From contig LXQE01000107.1 in NCBI GenBank assembly GCA_003326195.1, forward strand, positions 235,582-299,581: DNA of 64,000 nucleotides. The letters run 5' to 3'. The DNA is from Nostoc punctiforme NIES-2108 (GTDB lineage Bacteria > Cyanobacteriota > Cyanobacteriia > Cyanobacteriales > Nostocaceae). Both the position numbers and the translations under genes were made by a program. The notes under the pieces were generated by a model. It did no database searches. It had not been told where the DNA came from and saw nothing but the letters and a program-made list of their open reading frames with translations. This document shows positions 56,407 to 64,000 of the stretch, piece after piece (position 1 is the stretch's first letter; each line of letters starts with the position of its first letter).

Positions 56407-56898
56407 CTAGGATGGGGGATTTGGATTACCGCCTTGCTGTCTCAATAGATAGTCCAAAACTCGGTCAATTCGCTCCAAGGCAGCACCCGTAGTCAGTTGA
56501 AACTCCTGAAACTGAGATTTTTGTTCATCAAAGTTACGATCAAGCTTTAGCATAAGTGCTTCTAATCGCTCAGTTCGTGCCTTTGTTTCCTCTATTTCAC
56601 TGCCTGCCTTTGTAAATAGACGTTGTGTGTGAGTGATAAAACTATCAACCTTATCAGAAACTTGGTCAACCTTTTCCCCTATCTGGTCAACACGTGCCCC
56701 TAATTGATCAAGGTGAGATTGGGTGCGGTCTTGCTTTATGGTCAACTCATCAAGGTGAGATTGGGTGCGGTCTTGTTTTATGGTCAACTCATCAAGCCGT
56801 CTGTTTGCTGATTCTGCGTAGCTTGCAGTAGAAACTAGCAATCGCTTAACAGTTTCGAGTTCATCTTCTACATGGTCTAATCGCTGTGTGTTGGTCAT
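56407..56898 (-). CDS. coiled-coil protein of unknown function
   Basis: 163 residues, almost all predicted coiled coil. A 14-residue unit LTIKQDRTQSHLDE is exactly duplicated (42-bp tandem at about 56711-56794), followed by the related GARVDQIGEKVDQVSDKVD. The length of 14 keeps the heptad phase. It resembles small Nostoc coiled-coil proteins often placed near Uma2 or regulatory genes. Role unknown. Confidence 0.65.
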   Translation of the reverse strand: MTNTQRLDHVEDELETVKRLLVSTASYAESANRRLDELTIKQDRTQSHLDELTIKQDRTQSHLDQLGARVDQIGEKVDQVSDKVDSFITHTQRLFTKAGSEIEETKARTERLEALMLKLDRNFDEQKSQFQEFQLTTGAALERIDRVLDYLLRQQGGNPNPPS

Positions 56899-56992
56899 GC
56901 TGTTTTTGCTTGGCTGACTTTTTTATCTTCTGCGATCGCTGATAGACAAAATCTCATTACAGCAGAAATCATGTATTTTGACCATATCGGTT

Positions 56993-57020
56993 GTAGGGGC
57001 ACAAGGCCTTGCGCCCCTAC
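56993..57020. repeat. 28-bp REP-like palindrome
   Basis: GTAGGGGC at the left and GCCCCTAC at the right around ACAAGGCCTTGC; 13 of 14 positions pair. This is the common cyanobacterial dispersed hairpin. Confidence 0.8.
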
Positions 57021-57071
57021 CGCGTGGTCTGTTTACCTGAAAATAGCTGTAAGATACACCAATCATTTCTA

Positions 57072-57320
57072 TCAAGTGGGCACTAATTCACCAGGACGCA
57101 ATTTTGACCACTTACCTGTTTCCCGCTTAAAGCTCAGACAACCAACAACATCCCATTCCATTTCAATTACATCATCTTTAGTCCGAATGTTGACATTGAT
57201 AGAAGGTTCATTCGGATCAAAATCTGGTGTTTCAGTCAAGTGAGGCTGTTGGTGCTGCCCTTCTACGGCATGATAGGTAACACAGCTGTCTACATAGTGG
57301 CAATTCACGCAAATACACAT
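57072..57320 (-). CDS. ycf34: Ycf34 family protein
   Basis: 82 residues from ATG 57320; the frame is open to 57380, but the family starts at MCICVNC. GGAG lies 11 bases before the ATG. Conserved Cys residues in MCICVNCHYVDSC, then YHAVEGQHQQPHLTE, IEMEWDVVGC and GKWSKLRPGE. Ycf34 in Synechocystis is reported to bind an iron-sulfur cluster and to affect photosynthetic electron transport. The reading here rests on the strong motif match. Confidence 0.93.
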   Translation of the reverse strand: MCICVNCHYVDSCVTYHAVEGQHQQPHLTETPDFDPNEPSINVNIRTKDDVIEMEWDVVGCLSFKRETGKWSKLRPGELVPT

Positions 57321-57406
57321 AATAGAACCAACTCCAGGGGCCTTTATTGTTAATCTAACGTAAGCCCAACTGTTATTCATGAGTTGCTGGGTTGATTTTT
57401 ATTACA

Positions 57407-58711
57407 ATGCTTGAATCAATTCCTTCTACCCTAGCTCCCGAAAATTGGCCTTTTAGTTTGGAATTCCTACCACAACCCGCTTATATGGTAGGTGGCGCTG
57501 TCCGAGATGCGCTCCTGGGCAGAACTCGCGAATATCTGGATCTAGATTTTGTTATACCATCTAAAGCGGTAAAGGTAGCGAGAGCGATCGCTCATCATTA
57601 CAAAGCTGGTTTTGTGTTACTTGATGCAAAACGACAAATTGCTCGTGTGGTTTTTCCCCACGCCACGGCTGATTTTGCCCAACAGGAAGGAGATAGTTTA
57701 GAAGTTGATTTGCACAGACGCGACTTTACAGTAAATGCGATCGCTTATAATCCCCATACGCAAGAAATTATCGATCCTCTGCAAGGTTATGTAGACTTAC
57801 AACAGGGCATTTTGCGAATGGTATCACCCGCGAACCTAGAAGATGATCCTTTGCGGTTAATGCGAGGTTATCGCCAAGCTGCTCAACTAGGTTTTACTCT
57901 TGAGCCAGCTACCCAAGCCGCAATTCGTGCTTTGGCATCGCATATCAGCAAAGTTGCAGCCGAAAGAGTTAGGGTAGAAATTGGCTATCTATTGGCAAAT
58001 TCTCAGGGTAATCCTTGGATCACAACGGCTTGGGAAGATGGTTTACTTGCCCCTTTCTTCAAAAATGCCACCCGTGAAAGCTTGCTCAAACTAGCAGCAG
58101 TTGACACAGCCGCCGCCTTACTTACAGAAAATTGGCAACAACTAGGGGCACAACTGCAAGAATATGTCCGCGATAGTATTAAAACTACTTGGCTAGCTAT
58201 TGCCAAACTTGCTTGTCTTGTCAACCCAGATCCAGTATTAGCAGAAATAGAGCTACAGGAACTAACTTATAGTCGTGCCGAAATCCGAGGTGTAACTACT
58301 GCTCTGAAACTGTTACCGCAATTTCAAGTAGTTGATATGTCGTTGCGAGAACAATACTTTTTGTTTCATAACGCAGATATTGTGTTCCCCGCTACGGCAG
58401 TGCTAGCTGTAGCAATTAATAATTTGGTAGAGGGAATATCTAGTGACAAGCCACTACACACAGCAGTGGAAACTAAATCTTTGAGCTACCAAGTCTTAGC
58501 ACCTTTGATCGACCGCTACCTTAACCCTGATGATGCGATCGCTCATCCCACTCCATTAGTAAGCGGGAAGGAGTTGATCGTAGCATTAGATATTCCAGCT
58601 TCGCCAATTATCGGTCAACTGCTGACTGAAATTGGTGTAGCACAAGCTGAGGGGAAACTTTCAACCCCAACAGAGGCGATCGCTTATGCACGTCAGTTAC
58701 TTGATGGTTAA
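57407..58711 (+). CDS. cca: CCA tRNA nucleotidyltransferase/poly(A) polymerase family
   Basis: 434 residues from ATG 57407. Class II nucleotidyltransferase head: YMVGGAVRDALLG and the metal-binding LDLDFVIP, then RRDFTVNAIAYN, DPLQGYVDL and EDDPLRLMRGYRQAAQLGF. It adds CCA (or CC or A) to tRNA 3' ends. Whether it is a full CCA enzyme or a split CC-/A-adding form cannot be decided from reading. Divergent from ycf34. Confidence 0.9.
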   Translation: MLESIPSTLAPENWPFSLEFLPQPAYMVGGAVRDALLGRTREYLDLDFVIPSKAVKVARAIAHHYKAGFVLLDAKRQIARVVFPHATADFAQQEGDSLEVDLHRRDFTVNAIAYNPHTQEIIDPLQGYVDLQQGILRMVSPANLEDDPLRLMRGYRQAAQLGFTLEPATQAAIRALASHISKVAAERVRVEIGYLLANSQGNPWITTAWEDGLLAPFFKNATRESLLKLAAVDTAAALLTENWQQLGAQLQEYVRDSIKTTWLAIAKLACLVNPDPVLAEIELQELTYSRAEIRGVTTALKLLPQFQVVDMSLREQYFLFHNADIVFPATAVLAVAINNLVEGISSDKPLHTAVETKSLSYQVLAPLIDRYLNPDDAIAHPTPLVSGKELIVALDIPASPIIGQLLTEIGVAQAEGKLSTPTEAIAYARQLLDG

Positions 58712-59111
58712 ATATACTTAATTAATTTATGGTAATGTAACAAAGGCGATGCCTACGCAATTTTAGCACTCCTGGCTAAGGCTAGTAAATCTGCAACTTC
58801 AAGTACTTTAAGTATTCCCCTATTTACCATAAAATACCAATCTTTTATAGTCAATTCTGGCAATTACATACATCACTTATGCTAATATTTGCTTGATGTT
58901 ATGACTGCTTTGCTATGTTATTTCCTGAAATTTAGTGCCGATGGACAACCGAATGAATTATACACTAACCTATTCATTTTTATGCCTTAGTTGGTCGTCT
59001 GAAGATACTCTCGTACATTTACTTAAACACTTACTAGAAAAAAAGATTTTCAGGTTTTCTTAATGGATAAAGTTTTTATGCCTAGCTTTTCTTGGACAGG
59101 ACTAACTGCTT
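58712..59111. other. intergenic stretch
   Basis: About 400 AT-rich bases with no gene or clear repeat. It should hold the promoter of the receiver gene at 59112. Confidence 0.35.
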
Positions 59112-59495
59112 ATGAATGGACAGCCTTTAATTTTGGTTGTAGAACAGAGTTTACATGATTTAGAGCTACTTAATTCTCATCTAGGAATATTAAATTTTTC
59201 ATGTATTTGTACTAAACAAGGGGTGAGGGCTGTGATGTTGGCACAAACTCATCAACCAGATTTAATCCTGCTAGATATGAAGCTATCTAATTTGAGTGCG
59301 AACCAAGTCATTGACGATCTCAAACATGACTCAAAAACTGCTAGCATTCCAATCATTGCAGTCACACCTTTAAAAAGGGTACAAGACGATCGCTCCACGA
59401 GGCTCACAGCATTTGATGATTGCATTACTAAACCCTATGATTTTAATCAATTAGAAGTGGTAATCAGTCGCTACATCAGTCAGCTAAATTCCTAA
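59112..59495 (+). CDS. single-domain receiver-like protein with altered acidic pocket
   Basis: 127 residues with the receiver fold: LILVVEQSLHDLELL, phospho-Asp candidate in LILLDMKLS, AVTPLKR and CITKPYDF with the conserved Lys. The usual Asp-Asp pair of the first strand is replaced by Glu-Gln, so metal binding and phosphorylation may be weakened. No kinase gene adjoins it. The 3' end overlaps the convergent DUF2294 gene by 20 bp. Confidence 0.82.
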   Translation: MNGQPLILVVEQSLHDLELLNSHLGILNFSCICTKQGVRAVMLAQTHQPDLILLDMKLSNLSANQVIDDLKHDSKTASIPIIAVTPLKRVQDDRSTRLTAFDDCITKPYDFNQLEVVISRYISQLNS

Positions 59496-59880
59496 CATTT
59501 ATCTTGGGAATAGATTCGGGATTACGAACTTCAGGTAATTCCTTGAGAATCACAACAATCCCAGTACGCCCTGTTGTTAAATTGGTGTTTGTCATCAAGT
59601 AAAGGATAGGTTGACCAATAATTTCCTCAATCAAATTTTTTAAATCTGGTTTAATTATTTTCTCTAAATATAATCGTACTTGTTCAGCTAAAGTATCATA
59701 ACCTCCTTTCAGTAAAGTTTCTTCAGCTTTAGTAACAGAGCTTTCTAGAGAAATTACGATTTCGGTATCAAAAAAATGACAAATGATTTGGCTAGGAGAC
59801 TTTCCTAGTCGCTCGTTATATAAATTTATGATACGCTGTGATATTTCTGTTTCTAATTGTCCAATAGTCGGTTGTACCAT
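59476..59880 (-). CDS. DUF2294 domain protein
   Basis: 134 residues: QLETEISQRIINLYNERLGKSPSQI, then a pattern of EIVISLESSVTKAEETLL and LIEEIIGQPILYLMTNTNLTTGRTG. This matches the small DUF2294 family found in cyanobacteria and others, with no firm function. It ends inside the opposite receiver gene. Confidence 0.8.
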   Translation of the reverse strand: MVQPTIGQLETEISQRIINLYNERLGKSPSQIICHFFDTEIVISLESSVTKAEETLLKGGYDTLAEQVRLYLEKIIKPDLKNLIEEIIGQPILYLMTNTNLTTGRTGIVVILKELPEVRNPESIPKINVRNLAD

Positions 59881-60144
59881 TAGTATCTACTATGTAATAT
59901 TTATCTTTCTAATCGGGGAATTTAAGTATCCAACATTATAGTAGATGATTATGGAAGAGTCTGAAAAAATCAATCACTATTTTATATGAAGTTAGTGTAT
60001 CAATGTGATGTATTTAGTATGCATTTATTTAAGAATATTTCCAAATTAGACGAAGTAAAATTTGTTAACTAACGATTTGTGCAGTGTTCGGCTAATAACT
60101 GGATTTAATCGTCATTTGCTCATGAATAATTAGCTTCTTTTGTG

Positions 60145-60255
60145 TCAAATAAGCTTAGGCGTAGCCCGTCGTCCATTTCCCAACCCAGGAATAATATAGC
60201 CATGTTCATCCAAATGGTCATCAATGACAGCCTCATACAGTGTTACATCAGAATG
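60145..60255 (-). pseudogene. upp: C-terminal remnant of uracil phosphoribosyltransferase
   Basis: The reverse frame reads [20 protein letters not shown] then IIPGLGN, close to the C-terminal end of UPRT (the DV.LYTA.ID..LNE.GYIVPGLG pattern). A stop lies just upstream in frame, and the last residues are replaced by a GGCGTAGCCCG repeat. Only about 30 family residues remain, so it is non-functional. Confidence 0.75.
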
Positions 60256-60299
60256 TAATGTACATTACAAAACTCTCTATACCTTGCTATGCAGTGAAT

Positions 60300-60760
60300 A
60301 AGCAGACAAACTTAGGTTCTAATAAAGAGTATGTTAGCCACTGAGACAATTTGTGAAAAACCAATACAATATATTCGACATTAATTCTTAGAAGGCCATA
60401 TCTTCCATTCTGGCGACACATTTTGTACGTCCGAAGCAACTGTGATTGCAATACTTTTCGGTTAAGGGGGAAAGGATTTGAATTTACCTTTACCCCAAGC
60501 CCAGTAACCTTTCCCCAGACCAAAAGAGAGATTGTTGGCGGTTTATCCGAAAAGTATTGACTGTGATTCTGCAATGCCCAAGCCCTTGGCAATTCCTGGT
60601 AAATACCAAACTGGCTCAACTGTGGCTTTGGTGATAAGTAAATTACCGCCTGGTTTCATAATCTTGCTATCTACCTGCAAACAACCTTTGTCTACTGCAT
60701 TTTGCAGTTCTGGCATATTGATGTGAGCTTGAGTAATAAATAGCGCCAAAGGGATCTGTT
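60300..60760 (-). pseudogene. decayed GTP cyclohydrolase II-like gene, interrupted by a MITE
   Basis: The upstream part reads LFITQAHINMPELQNAVDKG, then KIMKPGGNLLITKATVEPVW and YLPGIAKGLGIAESQ. This is the C-terminal region of the GTP cyclohydrolase II-like (URC1-type) proteins. After the MITE (60449-60559) the reading resumes LLRTYK and then degrades through stops and frame changes. The N-terminal two thirds are missing. The upp remnant follows on the same strand. Confidence 0.75.
60449..60559. mobile_element. 111-bp MITE with inverted ends and flanking 9-bp repeats
   Basis: The left end CAATACTTTTCGGTTAA and the right end, reverse complemented CAATACTTTTCGGATAAA, are terminal inverted repeats. 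ACTGTGATT occurs at 60439-60447 and again at 60560-60568, a likely target duplication (one extra G at the left junction). It sits inside the GTP cyclohydrolase II-like pseudogene. A partial copy lies at 53517-53564. Confidence 0.8.
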
Positions 60761-60961
60761 AGCTACCTGTAGTCAGTTTTTATTTTTATGACTTCAAATA
60801 TCTAGTATGGTATTAGTCGTATTGTTGAACAAAATAAATCTCACAGGAATTTCATAATTAGCGATTAATCACGGCTAATTTAAAGATGACTTTAAAAATG
60901 ATTTAATCGATAAAATTTGTGAGAAAGTTAATACAAAGGTATATTCACTGATCTCAAATTC

Positions 60962-61444
60962 ATGGATTCTTTATTTATCAATTCATTACTTGAAGAGTTG
61001 AAAAACCCGGATGCCACAGTGCGCGACAAGGCAACCAGAAAAATCTGGCGGATCTGGTTTCAGCAAAAGGGGATCTATGGGCTGGAAATAATTGACCGCA
61101 GTCAAAAGTTACTGGATGCAGGTGAAATTGCTGAAGCTGAAACATCGCTGACGGCATTAATTAAAGACCAGCCAGATTTTGCCGAAGCTTGGAATCGTCG
61201 AGCTTTCCTCTATTACAGTATTGGCGATTATCAAAAATCTCTGGCAGATTGCCAGATGGTTATACAGATAAATCCAATACATTTTGGGGCGCTTCATGGT
61301 ATGGGCTTATGTTATGCAGCACTAGGAGAGTATGGTCAAGCTATCCGAGCTTTTCAACGTGCTTTAGAAATTCAGCCCTATTCTTTAGTGAATCAAAAGT
61401 TGATTCTAGAATGTACATTTAGATTCAGCTACAACGGCAGATAG
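60962..61444 (+). CDS. tetratricopeptide repeat protein
   Basis: 160 residues. An N-terminal helical segment (NSLLEELKNPDATVRDKATRKIW) precedes about three TPR units (about 48-150): AEAETSLTALIKDQPDFAEAWNRRAFLYYSIGDYQ is the second in outline, with the third around GALHGMGLCYAALGEY. No catalytic domain. It probably mediates protein contacts. Partner unknown. Confidence 0.85.
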   Translation: MDSLFINSLLEELKNPDATVRDKATRKIWRIWFQQKGIYGLEIIDRSQKLLDAGEIAEAETSLTALIKDQPDFAEAWNRRAFLYYSIGDYQKSLADCQMVIQINPIHFGALHGMGLCYAALGEYGQAIRAFQRALEIQPYSLVNQKLILECTFRFSYNGR

Positions 61445-61981
61445 GAGAAAGCATCATACTGTTTTATGAATCCGTTATCATCCTCATCAACAACAATTCA
61501 TCGCCTTAGTCGTCATAATTTTATTCAATACACTTCTATCTGAATTAATAGCAGCGTCATTGCTGCTTGTACTAACAGCAACTAACCGTCAACTAACAAT
61601 TCTCAGTTGAATAAAGTTAACTTTAGTACAAACTAGATAGCGCAAGCGGAACACGATGGATTTTACTAAGCGATGTCTACGACGGTCTGCGCCTATGTCA
61701 CTGGTCAAAGACTACGGTTTAAGATGTAACTATCAAAATGAGTGGTCTCTGGGTTCTCAGTGGTACTCAATTGTTGATGGGGGTACGGTAGATTCCTTTA
61801 TGAGTTATGGTATGGATGCCGTGAATGCCATAGCCACAGTTACAGCAATTTTCAAGAAAGACCCTTGGTGTCTTATTGCACATCCCAACTCAGCAATTAA
61901 AATTCTTGCCGATCTTATCGTTTACTCTATTAAGTTAAAAGTTTTTCTAACTATAGCAATCCTAGATGAGTTGTGAAAATC
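61445..61981. other. stretch without a supportable gene
   Basis: A 106-codon frame at 61656-61976 shows no recognised motif and begins in a GATGTCTACGACGG dispersed repeat also seen near 11836. It may be a remnant. Confidence 0.3.
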
Positions 61982-61989
61982 GAGAGACT

Positions 61990-62279
61990 AAAAGGATATA
62001 GAGGTTTTGTATTATGTTGTTTACAATCCCCAACGCCGGAGAAAACCACCTTTAGAAGGTTATCGCTTTGTAAATGGTGAATATGTATTGCAACCAGGAA
62101 ATTTCGTTTGGTTATCAGAGATAGGTTTAGCAATTGGTTATGAACAGGGAACCTATCAGGGAATTGCGCGGGATTGGTTGTATTGGTATGACAAACAAGG
62201 AATCACTGCTGAAGAACGCACTCAAAGACTGGGACAGTAATTGCAAAAGTTAGGGATAGATCCAGATTCTTTGAGTTGA
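61990..62279 (+). pseudogene. C-terminal remnant of a Uma2 gene
   Basis: The frame reads VLYYVVYNPQRRRKPPLEGY, then WLSEIGLAIGYEQGTYQGI, RDWLYWYDKQG and EERTQRLGQ, a TAA at 62238-62240, then LQKLGIDPDSLS. This is the end of a Uma2 protein like that at 36192. A stop lies just upstream of the first conserved residues, and the nuclease core is gone. Confidence 0.8.
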
Positions 62280-62419
62280 TTTTGTGGGGTGCGATCGCTT
62301 TATTAACTGATAGCTCATTTAGATAAACCTAGTCTTTCCTTGACGGATTGCCAGGTTGAACCTTGGTTTTTATTTTGGCGATGTATCTCTAACCCACCTT
62401 CCGCACCCTAACTGTCACA

Positions 62420-62616
62420 GATTAGCAAATTCGGAAGCACATCATTTAATTCCTTTATCTCAAGAAGGTTCGCAAGACGAAAATAATGTTGTTATTTTAT
62501 GCCCAAATCATCATAGAATGCTACATTATGCCCAAATAGAACCAATTAAAGATAAAGAGAACAATAAACGTCTTGTAAAAATTAATGGGAAAGATTATTT
62601 CATAATTTATAAATAG
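62420..62616 (+). pseudogene. C-terminal remnant of an HNH endonuclease gene
   Basis: Reads SEAHHLIPLSQEGSQDENNV and VILCPNHHRMLHYA, the His-Asn-His core of HNH restriction-type nucleases. The upstream 20 codons of the open frame are repeat-like and the first zinc/strand elements are missing. It ends at TAG 62616, adjacent to the stop of the opposite Uma2 gene. Confidence 0.7.
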
Positions 62617-63249
62617 TTATCTTATTTTATCCTTGACCCAAGCGCGAAATGATTTAAGTAAAGCAATTTCCCCAATACTTTTACTCTGCTCAATAAATCT
62701 GCTTATCTCACTCACTGAAATTATAGGAAAGGCAATACTAAACTTACACTCGACATATTGTCCTTCTATCAACTGATAAAATTTTAAATTTTGCCCATCA
62801 TATCTCCAAAGTTCAGTTACACCCAGCGTTGAATAAATCCTCAATTTGTTAACTGAACTACTGGTAATGTCAATCTCAATTGCTAAGTCAGGCGGCGGAT
62901 CATTTTCTAAATCTAAAGTTTGCTTACCCCTAATAGCTAGTTCATTCTGGATATAGTAGCAAGTATCTGGTTCTATTCCCCGCTTTGATATTTTCCGCTT
63001 CAATGTTGTTGAACCAGCACTTCTAATTTCAATTCCTAATTCTTCAGCTAAGACTAGAATAAAACGGTCAAATTGGATTTTTGGGTTTTCGTGTTCAAAA
63101 AGTGGAGTCATGATTTCTAAAACACCGCAGTCATAAGCAAAGCGAGAACCTCTATCCTCACCTGTATCTCTCAGCAAGGCTTCAAAGGTTTCCCAACTAA
63201 TGTTATGTAGCACTGTTCTTTGTTCAGCAGGCGTTGACTTGACAAGCAT
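62617..63249 (-). CDS. Uma2 family (DUF820) putative endonuclease
   Basis: 210 residues, complete. Core motifs of the restriction-like fold: EDRGSRFAYDCGVLEIMTPLFEHE, KRGIEPDTCYY (Asp), PPDLAIEIDITSSSVNKLRIY (Asp, Glu-x-Asp), and VTELWRYDG. It lacks the charged C-terminal tail of the 36192 copy, so it belongs to another Uma2 subfamily. Role unproven. Confidence 0.9.
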   Translation of the reverse strand: MLVKSTPAEQRTVLHNISWETFEALLRDTGEDRGSRFAYDCGVLEIMTPLFEHENPKIQFDRFILVLAEELGIEIRSAGSTTLKRKISKRGIEPDTCYYIQNELAIRGKQTLDLENDPPPDLAIEIDITSSSVNKLRIYSTLGVTELWRYDGQNLKFYQLIEGQYVECKFSIAFPIISVSEISRFIEQSKSIGEIALLKSFRAWVKDKIR

Positions 63250-63466
63250 ATTACAATACTTCTTCTGTCAGGATGTTGATAAAATCCCGATAATTTTACC
63301 TATGTCATTAATATAATACTCGTTCAAGTCAATTTCAATCACTTGCCCAATGAGCTTCAAAACTTTAGTTACTCCTGTAAATAATCCAGATAATTAAACT
63401 GTGCCAACTATTAGCAAGATATGTTGCTGATAATTGGCACAATTACTTTCTGAATCTTTTGTAACT

Positions 63467-64000
63467 TTAAGCAAGGAAACCTGCAAAAAAGTCCAGAGTT
63501 TCTTTCAGTGCTTTGATGAAAATATCAATTTCTTCGCGAGTGTTGTAGAAAGATAGACTTGCTCGTGCGGTTGCGGCAAGACCTAAATAACGGTGTAATG
63601 GTTGTGTGCAGTGGTGTCCAGAACGGATAGCAACACCTTCTTGATCTAATAATGTAGATAAGTCGTTGGCGTGGACTTCTCCGGCTGTGAACGATGCAAG
63701 AGCGGCTCTCCCTTCACCTTTTGCATTTGGTTTGGGGCCGTAAATTCTAATTTGGGGAATTTGCTCTAATTGTTGGAACAAATAAGCGGTTAATTCTGCT
63801 TCATAGGCGTGAATTTTATCCATGCCGATACTGCTAAGATAATCTATCGCAGCACCAAGTGCGATCGCTTCTCCAATTGCAGGTGTACCTGCTTCAAATT
63901 TATGCGGTAACTCTGCGTATGTAGAATGGTCTAAATACACCTCTGCTATCATCTCACCACCGCCAAAAAATGGTGGCATTGATTCTAGTAATTCCAACTT
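63467..64000 (-). CDS. sufS: SufS-type cysteine desulfurase, N-terminus outside the window
   Basis: The C-terminal ~178 residues, open to the window edge. Catalytic cysteine in [13 protein letters not shown], the upstream [10 protein letters not shown] and [17 protein letters not shown], and [13 protein letters not shown] are typical of SufS/CsdA group II desulfurases. The PLP enzyme takes sulfur from Cys for Fe-S cluster assembly. The rest of the suf operon probably lies to the right. Confidence 0.95.
   Translation of the reverse strand, partial: KLELLESMPPFFGGGEMIAEVYLDHSTYAELPHKFEAGTPAIGEAIALGAAIDYLSSIGMDKIHAYEAELTAYLFQQLEQIPQIRIYGPKPNAKGEGRAALASFTAGEVHANDLSTLLDQEGVAIRSGHHCTQPLHRYLGLAATARASLSFYNTREEIDIFIKALKETLDFFAGFLA

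Noticed and set aside
61656..61976. 106-codon frame upstream of the Uma2 remnant
   Set aside because: Starts inside a dispersed repeat and shows no recognisable motif; may be a remnant but cannot be supported as a gene.
1..64000. tRNA, rRNA or tmRNA genes
   Set aside because: No cloverleaf-compatible TTCRANNC arm with matching acceptor stem or rRNA-like sequence was noticed on reading; a dedicated scan was not possible.

Overview
This 64 kb window comes from a filamentous, heterocyst-type cyanobacterium of the Nostoc/Anabaena group. The evidence is the abundance of the HIP1 octamer (GCGATCGC), heptanucleotide tandem repeats of the kind known from Nostoc, many very large signalling proteins, a Pix/Ptx-type phototaxis operon with cyanobacteriochrome GAF domains, Ycf34, DUF3110, and a cyanobacterial TamB. 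No rRNA, tRNA or CRISPR array was recognised.

Layout. 1-2456 (-): C-terminally cut hybrid histidine kinase. 2832-3007: a MITE-like element. 3015-5351 (-): four calmodulin-like EF-hands fused to an ERV/ALR-type sulfhydryl-oxidase-like domain. 5493-5622: a second MITE-like element. 5968-6114: seven 21-bp tandem units, followed at 6283-8414 by a two-gene unit: a PD-(D/E)XK nuclease domain fused to a ParA ATPase, then a ParB-like protein. This unit is the best candidate for an undescribed system. 8417-19461: rtcA, an FAD oxidase, a GIY-YIG protein, an orphan sugar ABC permease, a truncated Rpn-like gene, and a 1993-residue TamB protein. 19620-23300: a compact integrase-bearing element with a possible att pair, an RHH-like/alpha-CTD-like regulator with its own operator, and small accessory genes. 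23690-25276: a DUF3110 gene and murQ.

25887-36099 (+) is a phototaxis operon (pixG-, pixH-, pixI-, pixJ- and pixL-like). It pairs a soluble receptor with three predicted bilin-binding GAF domains with a CheW, two receiver proteins and a CheA hybrid kinase. A decayed 23S-IVP pseudogene sits inside it. 36192-38975 (-): a Uma2 nuclease, then potB and potD. 39309-47635 (+): an unlisted 53-residue small ORF directly ahead of a 2010-residue Ser/Thr-His kinase, and a second PAS kinase. 47984-49111 (-): potA, separated from potB/potD; no potC is visible.

49400-53427 (+): two tandem paralogous penicillin-binding protein 2 genes, then a VanY-type carboxypeptidase (-), an AEC transporter (+), tsaB (-), a coiled-coil protein (-), ycf34 (-), a CCA-type nucleotidyltransferase (+), a lone receiver protein (+) and a DUF2294 protein (-). 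59881-62616 is largely decayed DNA: fragments of uracil phosphoribosyltransferase and of a GTP-cyclohydrolase-II-like gene (interrupted by a MITE with flanking repeats), a TPR gene, and remnants of Uma2 and HNH genes. A full Uma2 gene and the C-terminal part of sufS end the window.

A recurrent theme is repeat DNA entering genes. Low-complexity or dispersed-repeat sequence is carried in frame inside three large proteins, and heptamer repeats lie at the starts of murQ and potB. All family assignments are from reading the sequence; no database search was run.
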